A stretch of 35,088 bases of DNA from Kiritimatiellia bacterium (GTDB taxonomy: Bacteria > Verrucomicrobiota > Kiritimatiellia > RFP12 > JAAYLN01). Location of the stretch: contig JAQULY010000003.1 of NCBI GenBank assembly GCA_028718445.1, positions 1-35,088 of the forward strand, given 5' to 3'. Within the stretch, counting starts at the first letter, position 1. Every line of letters starts with the position of its first letter. Both the position numbers and the translations under genes were made by a program. Of the stretch, positions 16,903 through 25,513 are shown one piece after another. The notes under the pieces are model-generated. The model saw only the letters and a program-made list of their open reading frames with translations, made no database searches and was not told the origin of the DNA.

Positions 16903-18084
16903 ATGCACAATCACGACACCTACGACGCCACGCTGGCCGCCTTCCGCCGCTGCTACGGACGCGCGCCGGAGGTCGTGGCCTACGCCCCCGGCCGTGTCGA
17001 GGTACTCGGCAACCATACCGACTACAACGAGGGTTACGTGCTGTCGGCGGCCATAGACAGCGGCACCTTCTTCGCCGTCGCGCGGACAGACGCCCCTGAC
17101 TGCCGCCTGACGGCCGGCGACCTGATGCGCGAAGTGCGCTTCCCCGTGGACCGCCCCGAGCCCCGCCGCGACGACGGCTGGGCCAACTACTGCCTGGGCG
17201 TGCTCGCCGGGCTGCGCCGCCATGACGCCGTGCGGAGCGGTTTTGACGCGCTGTTCCTGGGAAACATACCGCTGGGCAGCGGCCTGTCGAGTTCCGCGGC
17301 GCTGGAGGTCTCCACCGGACTGGCCCTGGCGCGCCTGTACGAGATCGAGATTGACGCGCTGTCGCTGGCCAGGATCGGCCAACGGGCCGAGCATCTGTAT
17401 GCCGGCGTGAAATGCGGCCTGCTGGACCAGATTTCCGTCCTGTTCGGAAGGCAGGACATGCTGGTGCACACTGACTTCCGGACGCTCGACGTGCGCACCG
17501 TCCCGTTGGGTCGCGAGATCGCGCTGCTGATCTGCAACACCCACGTCAAACATGCCCTGGTGGACGGCGAGTACAACCGGCGCCGAGCCGACTGCGAGCT
17601 GGCGGCGGCGCACTTCAGCCGCGTGCTGCCACACCCCGTCACCGCCCTGCGCGATGTCACCTGGACCGAGTGGGAGCAGCAGCGCCAGGGACTCGATGAG
17701 CGCGCGGCGCGCCGCGCCGCACACATTATCGGCGAGAACGAACGCGTGCTCGAAGGCGTCCACTGCCTGGCCGCGCGCGACCTGGCGGGTTTCGGCCAAC
17801 TGATGTTCGCCTCCCACGACAGCTCGCGTAACTACTTCGAGAACTCCACGCCCGAGCTTGACCACCTGGTGGACGCCGCGCGCGGCATCCCGGGCGTGTT
17901 GGGCGCGCGACTGACCGGCGGAGGGTTCGGCGGCAGCGTGGCGGCGCTGACGCGGCTCGATGCCGCCGCGGCCGCCGGCCAGGCGCTGGCCGCCGCCTAT
18001 GCCGCACGCTTCGGCGACCCCTGCGAGGTGCGGACCATCTGCCCGAGCGACGGCGCGCGCATCGTCATGCCCGCGCGCCAATAA
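16903..18084 (+). CDS. galK: Galactokinase (GHMP kinase family)
   Basis: A 393-aa cytoplasmic GHMP kinase phosphorylating galactose at C1 in the Leloir pathway. It has the N-terminal galactokinase signature GRVEVLGNHTDYNEGYVLSAA (part quoted), the ATP loop PLGSGLSSSAALE, the catalytic-Asp region CGLLDQISVLFG (D175) and the C-terminal TGGGFGGSVAAL. Position 37 is Asn where most galactokinases have Glu (GEHTDY), a residue contacting the sugar in known structures; this may be a lineage variant. The ATG follows GGAACG. It sits between the mutase and asnS. It could use galactose released by the GH42-like enzyme of the left locus (inference). Confidence 0.88.
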   Translation: MHNHDTYDATLAAFRRCYGRAPEVVAYAPGRVEVLGNHTDYNEGYVLSAAIDSGTFFAVARTDAPDCRLTAGDLMREVRFPVDRPEPRRDDGWANYCLGVLAGLRRHDAVRSGFDALFLGNIPLGSGLSSSAALEVSTGLALARLYEIEIDALSLARIGQRAEHLYAGVKCGLLDQISVLFGRQDMLVHTDFRTLDVRTVPLGREIALLICNTHVKHALVDGEYNRRRADCELAAAHFSRVLPHPVTALRDVTWTEWEQQRQGLDERAARRAAHIIGENERVLEGVHCLAARDLAGFGQLMFASHDSSRNYFENSTPELDHLVDAARGIPGVLGARLTGGGFGGSVAALTRLDAAAAAGQALAAAYAARFGDPCEVRTICPSDGARIVMPARQ

Positions 18085-18096
18085 CTGCTGACTGCC

Positions 18097-19491
18097 ATGC
18101 AACGCACACGTATCCGCGCACTGCTATCGTCACCGCCCGCCGGCGCAGATGTCACCGCCGCCGGCTGGGTGCGCACGCGGCGCGACGCCAAGGGCGGTTT
18201 CTCGTTCATCGAGCTGAACGACGGTTCCTGTCTCGCAAACCTGCAGGTCGTCGCCGGCCAGGATCTGCCCAACTACGCCGGCGACGTGCAGCGGCTGCAC
18301 CCCGGCGCGGCCATCGTGGTCGAAGGCCCGCTGGTGGCCTCGCCCGGCAAGGAACAGAACGTCGAGCTGCGCGCCCGGACACTGCGCGTGCTGGGCTTCT
18401 GCGATCCGCTGGCCTACCCGCTGGGCAAGCAACGCATCGGGCTGGACCGGCTGCGCGAACTGCCGCACTTGCGCGCCCGCACCAACACCTTCGGCGCCAT
18501 GTCGCGCGTGCGCAACCGCCTGGCCCAGGCGGTGCACGAGTTCTTTCAGTCGCGCGGCTTCGTGCTGATGCACACGCCCATCATCGCCACCAGCGACTGC
18601 GAAGGCGCCGGCGAAATGTTCCAGGTCACAACCCTGGACCTGGACAACCTGCCCCATTTGGATCGAGGCGGCGTGGACTATACTCACGACTTCTTCTCAC
18701 GCCGCACCTCGCTGACGGTGAGCGGGCAGATCGAGGGCGAGACCTATGCCTGCGCCCTGGGCGACGTCTACACCTTCGGGCCGACCTTCCGCGCAGAGAA
18801 CTCCAACACTCGCCGCCACCTGGCCGAGTTTTGGATGGTCGAGCCGGAAATGGCCTTCGCCGATCTCCAGGACGACGCCGTTGTGGCCGAGGCCATGCTG
18901 AAGCACCTCTTCGGCACGGTGCTGCGGGACTGCGCCGAGGACTTGGCATTCTTCGAGCAGCGCGTGGCGCCCGGCGTGGTGGCGCGTCTGCAAAGGCTGG
19001 CGGACAAGCCCTTCGCCGCCATGGAATACTCCGAAGCGGTGGCGCAGCTGCAGCGGGCCGACTGCGCTTTCGAACACGCGCCGGTCTGGGGAACCGACCT
19101 GAAGGCCGAGCACGAACGCTATCTGACCGAGAAGGTGACCGGCGGCGAACCGCTGGTTGTGCTCAACTATCCGGCCGAGATCAAGGCTTTCTACATGCGC
19201 CTGAACGACGACGGCCGCACCGTGGCCGCCATGGACATCCTGCTGCCCGGGGTTGGCGAGATCGTCGGCGGCAGTCAGCGCGAAGAGCGGCTGGAGCCAC
19301 TGCTCGCCGCCATGCACGCACGCGGCCTGAACCCCGACGACTACGCGCACTACGTGGATCTGCGCCGCTTCGGCAGCGTGCCACACGCCGGTTTCGGCAT
19401 GGGCTTCGAACGGCTGGTCCAGTTCTGCACCGGACTCTCCAATATCCGCGATGTTATCCCCTACCCCCGCACGCCTCGCGGCAGCGAGTAA
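18097..19491 (+). CDS. asnS: Asparaginyl-tRNA synthetase
   Basis: A 464-aa class IIb aminoacyl-tRNA synthetase charging tRNA-Asn. The N-terminal OB-fold anticodon domain has GWVRTRRDAKGGFSFIELND. The catalytic domain has motif 2 (FRAENSNTRRHLAEFWMVEPEM, part quoted) and motif 3 (GFGMGFERLVQF), and ends in the AsnRS-typical GLSNIRDVIPYPRTP. AsnRS rather than AspRS is supported by length and this C-terminus. It starts 12 bases after galK, so it is co-transcribed with sugar genes; this is probably a chance operon of housekeeping genes. Confidence 0.95.
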   Translation: MQRTRIRALLSSPPAGADVTAAGWVRTRRDAKGGFSFIELNDGSCLANLQVVAGQDLPNYAGDVQRLHPGAAIVVEGPLVASPGKEQNVELRARTLRVLGFCDPLAYPLGKQRIGLDRLRELPHLRARTNTFGAMSRVRNRLAQAVHEFFQSRGFVLMHTPIIATSDCEGAGEMFQVTTLDLDNLPHLDRGGVDYTHDFFSRRTSLTVSGQIEGETYACALGDVYTFGPTFRAENSNTRRHLAEFWMVEPEMAFADLQDDAVVAEAMLKHLFGTVLRDCAEDLAFFEQRVAPGVVARLQRLADKPFAAMEYSEAVAQLQRADCAFEHAPVWGTDLKAEHERYLTEKVTGGEPLVVLNYPAEIKAFYMRLNDDGRTVAAMDILLPGVGEIVGGSQREERLEPLLAAMHARGLNPDDYAHYVDLRRFGSVPHAGFGMGFERLVQFCTGLSNIRDVIPYPRTPRGSE

Positions 19492-19503
19492 CGAGACAGT
19501 AAT

Positions 19504-20916
19504 ATGACGACACTTACCTTCCACGGCGCGGCACGCACAACGACTGGCTCCATGCACCTGGTGGAGACCAACGGCCTGCGTATCCTGCTCGACTGCGGCC
19601 TCTATCAGGGACATCGTAAGGAGGCCTTCGAGCGCAACCGCAAGCTGCCCTTCGATCCCGCCGGGATCGATGTGGTGATCCTGTCGCATGCGCACATTGA
19701 CCACAGCGGCAACCTGCCCACCCTCGTCAAGCACGGTTACCGCGGCCGCGTCATCTGCACGCCGGCCACGGCCGAGTTGTGCGCCATCATGCTGCGCGAC
19801 TCCGCCTTCCTGCAGGCCCAGGACGTCAAGTTCGTCAACAAGAAGCGCCACGCGCAAGGCCAGCGACCGTTCGAACTGCTGTATGACCAGGAGGACGTGG
19901 AGCGACTGCTACGGCACATCCAGCCGGAGCCGCTGCACCAGGAGATCCGTCTCGGCGAGGGCGTCTCGGCGGTCCTGCACGAAGCCGGCCATATCCTGGG
20001 ATCGGCCATCGTGCAGCTCGACGCGCGCAATAGCGCCGGACGGCCGTGGCGGCTGGTTTTCAGCGGCGACCTGGGACAGAAGCAGCAGCCGATCATCCGC
20101 GACCCGGCCACCGTGACCGGCGCCAACGCGCTGCTTATAGAGAGCACCTACGCCGATCGCGATCACCCCTCCCAGGAGGACGTCATGGGCCGCCTGAAGG
20201 GCTTCATCGAGGACATCCACCAGCAGCATTCGCGCCTGATCATACCGGCCTTCAGCGTGGGCCGGACACAGACGACGCTTTACTACCTCAACAAGCTCAT
20301 CGAGCAGCGGCGCATCCCGCCTACGACAGTATACGTTGACAGTCCTCTCGCCATGCGTGCCACCGAAATCTACGCCAGCCATCGCGAGTGCTACGACGAC
20401 GAAGCCGCCGACATGCTGCGCAAGGGCGACGATCCCCTGAAGTTCCCCGGTCTGCGCTTTACCCACAGCGTCGAGGACAGCATGGCGTTGAACGAGCGCC
20501 CCGGACCGTTCGTGATCATCTCCGCGTCCGGCATGTGCGAAGGCGGACGCATCGTGCATCACCTGCGCAACAACATCGCCGACCCGCGCAACATCGTGCT
20601 GATCGTGGGGTTCCAGGCCGAGAACACGCTGGGACGGCGGCTGGTGGAACGGCAGCCCGTTATCCGCATTTTCGGCGAGGAACTCCCCCTGAACGCGCGC
20701 GTGCATACGATCAATGCACTGAGCGCCCACGCCGATCGCGGCGGCCTGATGAGCTGGTTCGACGCGGTCAATTCGCCCGCGCTGTCAAACGTCTTCGCCG
20801 TCCACGGCGATGAAGCGCAAGCCACGGCCATGACCGAGTTGCTGAAGGCGCACGGCGCGCGTGGCATCCTGGCGCCCGTGTCCGGACAGCGCGTCGTCGT
20901 GAACCCGGTGTCGTAA
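19504..20916 (+). CDS. Metallo-beta-lactamase/beta-CASP RNA-processing exonuclease family protein
   Basis: A 470-aa protein of the CPSF73/RNase J-like beta-CASP group. Motifs in order: HAHIDHSG (zinc-binding HxHxDH), AGHILGSA, FSGDLGQ, ESTYADRDH, a beta-CASP insert with GRTQTTLYYLN, SGMCEGGRIVHHLRNN and the final LSAHADRGGL with the RNA-specificity domain to the end. Relatives are zinc-dependent RNA nucleases of similar length. It starts 12 bases after asnS and is the last gene of that operon. Target RNAs unknown. Confidence 0.88.
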   Translation: MTTLTFHGAARTTTGSMHLVETNGLRILLDCGLYQGHRKEAFERNRKLPFDPAGIDVVILSHAHIDHSGNLPTLVKHGYRGRVICTPATAELCAIMLRDSAFLQAQDVKFVNKKRHAQGQRPFELLYDQEDVERLLRHIQPEPLHQEIRLGEGVSAVLHEAGHILGSAIVQLDARNSAGRPWRLVFSGDLGQKQQPIIRDPATVTGANALLIESTYADRDHPSQEDVMGRLKGFIEDIHQQHSRLIIPAFSVGRTQTTLYYLNKLIEQRRIPPTTVYVDSPLAMRATEIYASHRECYDDEAADMLRKGDDPLKFPGLRFTHSVEDSMALNERPGPFVIISASGMCEGGRIVHHLRNNIADPRNIVLIVGFQAENTLGRRLVERQPVIRIFGEELPLNARVHTINALSAHADRGGLMSWFDAVNSPALSNVFAVHGDEAQATAMTELLKAHGARGILAPVSGQRVVVNPVS

Positions 20917-20922
20917 ACCGGA

Positions 20923-20951
20923 TTGTCACCACCAGGCCGTCGCGGTATAGT
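20923..20951 (+). promoter_or_regulatory. Strong sigma-70 promoter for the ABC ATPase gene
   Basis: TTGTCA (20923-20928), a 17-base spacer and TATAGT (20946-20951): each box has one mismatch to sigma-70 consensus with ideal spacing. It lies 70 bases before the ATG of the ABC ATPase, so that gene need not depend on upstream readthrough. Confidence 0.7.
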
Positions 20952-21021
20952 TAATGCTTTACGCGATCGGGCGTTACGTGTGTGGCGCAGCCGGCATGCC
21001 GGCAGAAAGGCGGGAGGAACG

Positions 21022-22125
<1,104 letters not shown>

Positions 22126-22162
22126 CGGCCTGGGCGCCGCCAGCCAGCACGAGAAGTTGTCT

Positions 22163-22465
22163 ATGGCCGTCAACTACATGCGTTTCGTCGTTCGCTGCGT
22201 GCTGGTCTTCGCCGTGATCGTGGCCGTGGCGGCCAGCGTGCTGATCTTCCCTCCGGTGATACGCAGATGGCGAATTCTGATTCAGAAGCGGGATCAGGTT
22301 GTCAAGTCCACGCTGGCCAAGCAGGAGGAGTTGGCCGGTATCAAGCGCCGCCAGTTGCGTTTTCAGGAAGATCCCGAGTTTGTGGAACGGGTCGCCCGGC
22401 AAAACCGCCGTGTCCGGCCGGGCGAGATCATCTTTATCTTCGATACTCCGCCCGAGGAGGAGTGA
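22163..22465 (+). CDS. FtsB/DivIC-like septum formation initiator family protein
   Basis: A small 100-aa bitopic membrane protein: a short N-terminus, one transmembrane helix (about residues 8-28, ending VLIFPPVIRRW), a coiled-coil segment (KRDQVVKSTLAKQEELAGIKRRQ) and a C-terminal stretch (DPEFVERVARQNRRVRPGEIIFIF) that matches FtsB/DivIC proteins, where this segment carries the ER/ARE-P-GE pattern. Relatives join the division complex with FtsL and FtsQ. The ATG at 22163 follows GAGAAG; the track TTG is 6 bases earlier. Its 3' end overlaps rdgB on the other strand by 32 bases. Confidence 0.75.
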   Translation: MAVNYMRFVVRCVLVFAVIVAVAASVLIFPPVIRRWRILIQKRDQVVKSTLAKQEELAGIKRRQLRFQEDPEFVERVARQNRRVRPGEIIFIFDTPPEEE

Positions 22466-23081
22466 CCGCCTGTTCCGGCGCGGCGGCCGCCTTCAGCAGC
22501 AGATCGTGCCATGCGGCGGCCGCGGCGGCCAGAGCCCGTCCGCGGTGCGAGATCCGGTTCTTGGCTTCCGGCGCCATGACGGCAAAGCTGTCGTTCGATC
22601 CCTCCGGCACGAACAGCGGGTCGTAGCCGAAACCGCCGCCGCCGCTGGGCTGCAGGGCAATGCGGCCCTCGCAGCGGCCGTCAATCAGCCAGTGGCGTCC
22701 ATCCGGCGCGCACAGCGCCAGCACACACCGGAATCGCGCGCGGCGGTCGGCCACGCCCTCGAGGGCGCGCAGGAGCTTGCGGTTGTTGGCGGCATAGTCC
22801 GCGGCAGGACCGGCGTAGCGGGCCGACATTACGCCGGGCGCCCCGCGCAAGGCGTGGACTTCCAGGCCGGAGTCATCGGCCAGTGTCCACAGGCCGCTGG
22901 CCTCGCACAGCGTGCGCGCCTTCTTGAGCGCATTGCCTTCGAACGTATCCGCATCCTCCTCGACCTCGTCCGGCAGTCCCGGAACGTCGTCCGCGCCCAG
23001 CAACTCCATACCGGGCAGGGCCAGGATGGCTTTGATCTCGGCGAGTTTGTGCGCGTTACGCGTGGCTATCAGGAGTCTCAT
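22434..23081 (-). CDS. rdgB: XTP/dITP diphosphatase (non-canonical purine NTP pyrophosphatase)
   Basis: A 215-aa cytoplasmic house-cleaning enzyme hydrolysing dITP/XTP to the monophosphate and pyrophosphate. Motifs: the N-terminal IATRNAHKLAEI, TFEGNALKKA, the catalytic DDSGLEV (D69, D70), GGGGFGYDPLF and ISHRGRAL near the C-terminus, all in family order. The C-terminal tail past about residue 195 is longer than usual and overlaps the FtsB-like gene. The ATG has no good ribosome site, and a possible -10 lies only 7 bases upstream, so it may be read from a near-leaderless transcript. Confidence 0.93.
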   Translation of the reverse strand: MRLLIATRNAHKLAEIKAILALPGMELLGADDVPGLPDEVEEDADTFEGNALKKARTLCEASGLWTLADDSGLEVHALRGAPGVMSARYAGPAADYAANNRKLLRALEGVADRRARFRCVLALCAPDGRHWLIDGRCEGRIALQPSGGGGFGYDPLFVPEGSNDSFAVMAPEAKNRISHRGRALAAAAAAWHDLLLKAAAAPEQAVTPPRAEYRR

Positions 23082-23088
23082 TGCCCGG

Positions 23089-23118
23089 AGTGTCGCACGC
23101 CCCGCCCGCCGCCGTCAA
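23089..23118 (-). promoter_or_regulatory. Weak candidate promoter of rdgB
   Basis: On the minus strand TTGACG (23113-23118) is followed by an 18-base spacer and GACACT (23089-23094). The -35 matches in 5 of 6, the -10 in only 3 of 6 positions. Transcription would start almost at the rdgB ATG, in line with its missing ribosome site. Confidence 0.3.
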
Positions 23119-23186
23119 CCGGGACGGAGGAGACCCTAAACTGCGGAAGTGCGCGCTACAACATGCACGCAGACGCGCGCCACCGC

Positions 23187-23269
23187 GGCCCGCGTGGAAG
23201 CGGGCCCTCCAGATGTTAATACAATCGCCCGTTGAAGTATCCGCTGGAGGGCCGGTTTCCACGCCGGCC
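23187..23269. repeat. 26-bp inverted repeat in the rdgB - SGNH hydrolase gap
   Basis: Arms 23187-23212 and 23244-23269 pair over 26 bases with three mismatches (core GCGTGGAA..GGCCCTCCAG), separated by 31 bases. The arms would form a long hairpin in RNA from either strand. It lies about 120 bases past the end of the right-hand glycan operon and may be its terminator or a copy of a dispersed palindromic repeat. The rest of the 308-base gap (23082-23389) holds no recognisable gene; the plus-strand ORF across it has no start context or family match. Confidence 0.65.
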
Positions 23270-23389
23270 TTATCCCGCGCGAATCAAACGCATGGCGCGG
23301 CGCACGCGAGGTGGCAACTCTCGCAGTTTTGGCAGGAGACCCGGCGACGTAGGGAACGATATCTGAAACTCGACGCGGCTTTCCCGCCT

Positions 23390-24145
23390 CTAAGGGCCCA
23401 TAAGCCTGGCGAGGGTCGGCTCAATGGCGTCGCAGAGGACGCGGCAACCGGTCGCGTTCGGATGCAACCCGTCGAGAAAGAGATCGCGGCGGAACTGGCC
23501 GGCGGCGTCATGGAAGGCGGAACCGACATCGAGGAAGGTCACGCCATCCTTGCCGTTCAGTGCGGTGCTTAGGCGATTGACCTCCACCAGTTTGGCCGGC
23601 TGGTTCGCATGTGGGAGAATTCCCAGCAGCAGGATATTGGTGGTGGGCAAGCGCCTATGAACTTCGGCGCAGATGGCGGCAATGCCTGCCGCGATTTCCT
23701 CCGCGGTATTGAGCCCGAGGTTATTGACGCCGATGAGGATGACCGCCGCCTTGGGCGCGATGCCGTCAAGTTCGCCGTTCCGCAGCCGCCAGAGAACGTT
23801 CTCGGTCCGATCCCAGCCAAAACCCAGATTTACGGCGTTACGTTTGCCGAAGTACTGCGTCCACACGTCCGGCGCCCGTGCGATTCGATGCTTCGGCTCG
23901 CCACCCCAGTAGTGGATGATGGAATCGCCGATCAGGATCAGGTCCGGCTTTTTCTCTTTCAGGCAAGCCAGCACCTCCTGATGCCGAGTCGGCCAGTCAT
24001 AGATCTGCGGTTCGCGATTGTGCGTCACCGGGACGATCGCGGTATTCGTCGGCATCACTGGCGCAGGGAGAGAAGCCGTCGGCGCGCCGACCGCTAGGCA
24101 GAATGACGTTCCGGTCCAGGCGATCACTGCAAATGCGATTCTCAT
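23390..24145 (-). CDS. Secreted SGNH/GDSL-family hydrolase
   Basis: A 251-aa protein starting at the ATG at 24145 (GGAG 6 bases upstream); the track start at 24196 lies inside the upstream gene. A signal peptide covers about residues 1-21. SGNH blocks are visible: block I LILIGDSIIHYW (Ser75), block II NLGFGWDRTENVLWRL, block III LIGVNN (Asn141) and block V DGLHPN (Asp225, His228). The layout resembles PAF-acetylhydrolase-like SGNH esterases in polysaccharide-degrading bacteria, which often remove acetyl groups from glycans. It is the last gene of the right-hand locus, 20 bases after the frameshifted gene. De-acetylation of the locus substrate is an inference. Confidence 0.85.
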   Translation of the reverse strand: MRIAFAVIAWTGTSFCLAVGAPTASLPAPVMPTNTAIVPVTHNREPQIYDWPTRHQEVLACLKEKKPDLILIGDSIIHYWGGEPKHRIARAPDVWTQYFGKRNAVNLGFGWDRTENVLWRLRNGELDGIAPKAAVILIGVNNLGLNTAEEIAAGIAAICAEVHRRLPTTNILLLGILPHANQPAKLVEVNRLSTALNGKDGVTFLDVGSAFHDAAGQFRRDLFLDGLHPNATGCRVLCDAIEPTLARLMGP

Positions 24146-24165
24146 GGGAATCTCCAATCTGCGCC

Positions 24166-25513
24166 TCACTGTACAGAATTTCCGCGATCTTCGCACAGTC
24201 TAATAGATCTCGCGATACCCGCGAGTCGGGAGCCGTTACGTGAATGCAATGTCGCGATATCGTTTTCGCTGACAATATCCTCGATCAGGTCGCCTTGAAT
24301 GACGCGATAAAGGGACTCGAAATTGGATTTTGCCTGATAAAGTTGCAGCAGGCTCCGATTGTCCTGCCGTTCTTCCCATTTTGAACGGGCGAGATCGAAC
24401 GACTCCTTTGCGCTTTTCAGTCGGGTCGATCTTTCGTCCGATTCCGGGAAACACGGCAACCGAAACTCCGGCAGGGCGGGAGGAGGAAGCCGCAGGGATA
24501 AAACGGACTGAAGTTCAGCTTCCACCTCTTGCCGCTGGGACAAAAACCGATCGATGGCCAGCACATAGGCTTCGTCAACCCAGTCGCCCAGCACGGCAAC
24601 GACACGGGTGGATGCGTCAGGCGGACGGATTTCGATTTTCACGCTGGAGCTTTCGGAACCACCCTTTTCGCCCTCCAGGATGACGTTTTCCGTTGTTTCC
24701 CTGGCCGGCGCCAGCACGACGCCCGCCGTGTTTTGCCCATGCCGGTTGAACAGGGTGAAACGCAGGGAGTCGTTCGTCGTGAAGCTGTGCGTGGCTCCAT
24801 CTAAAGGAAGCCGACGACCCGCGGCGTCGAGCCAGCGCTCGCGCCACCATTGCCCTCGGGCGCTGTAATCAAATGGATGGCAGGAGAACACATAGGTCAG
24901 GCGTTCGACTTGCCGATTGACCGGGGGCTGATATTCGAGATTGAGTCCGAACCGATCCAAGTTCCCGCGCCAGCCGATGAACCGCGCCTTCAAAAGACCT
25001 CCCGCGGCATCTCTCCAGAAGGCCTCCGCGACAATGCGGGAGGGCGTCGCCTCCCGTATTCCCGCGTGGACGAGTTCCCCGGAGTGGGTGGGCGATGGCA
25101 GGGATTCGGCATCGCCGGTCAATCGGATGTCGGCGTCGAGAAACGACCAGGAACTCCAGTTCGACAGTGCGTACCCGGCCGTTTTTTTCCCCATGATGCC
25201 GGTGGAACTGTCCCCCCACTTTTGTTGCTTGGGCGGAAATCCGGTCGCGGGGTCGAGTCGCTGTGTCGCCGTGAAACCAAATGCGCCGAACCGAAGGACG
25301 GCTTGGCGCTCGGTGAATCCGCTTCGATCCGCCGCGTCGCGCCCCCCCCGTCCCTTCGATGACCGTGGAGGAGAAACGCTCGCTTGCGACAAAAGAGGTG
25401 TCGCCAGTCATGAAGGCTTGTTCGTTGTCCTGCGAATGCCCGGGCGCCGCCCAGGCGAACAGCAGAGCGGACACAGGCAAATGCCATAGCATCGTTCGCT
25501 TCGTCGGGATCAT
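24166..25513 (-). pseudogene. Frameshifted secreted protein of unknown family (G8 run)
   Basis: Two ORFs in different frames form one gene. The 5' part starts at the ATG at 25513 (GGAGG 7 bases upstream; ATGA overlap with the GH42-like stop) and encodes the signal peptide MIPTKRTMLWHLPVSALLFAW followed by a mature start. The 3' part is the 408-aa track ORF to 24166. The frames meet at a run of eight G on the minus strand (25342-25349); seven would join them into about 448 aa. The intact protein would have a beta-rich body (RLTYVFSCHPFDYSARGQWWRERW) and a helical tail (KSAKESFDLARSKWEERQDN). No family recognised. It sits directly downstream of the GH42-like gene, as the jelly-roll protein does in the left locus. 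Real mutation, slippage switch or sequencing error are all possible. Confidence 0.75.
25342..25349 (-). repeat. G8 homopolymer at the frame break
   Basis: Eight consecutive C on the plus strand (G on the coding strand), flanked ACG...CGCGAC in the coding direction. Removing one G restores a continuous reading frame from the signal peptide to the 408-aa body. Confidence 0.9.

Noticed and set aside
15733-18102. 789-aa minus-strand ORF
   Set aside because: Lies opposite phosphomannomutase and galK, both with complete motifs; low-complexity His/Gln/Gly/Arg sequence, no ribosome site.
23081-23572. 163-aa plus-strand ORF
   Set aside because: Runs through the inverted repeat and antisense into the SGNH hydrolase gene; no motif.
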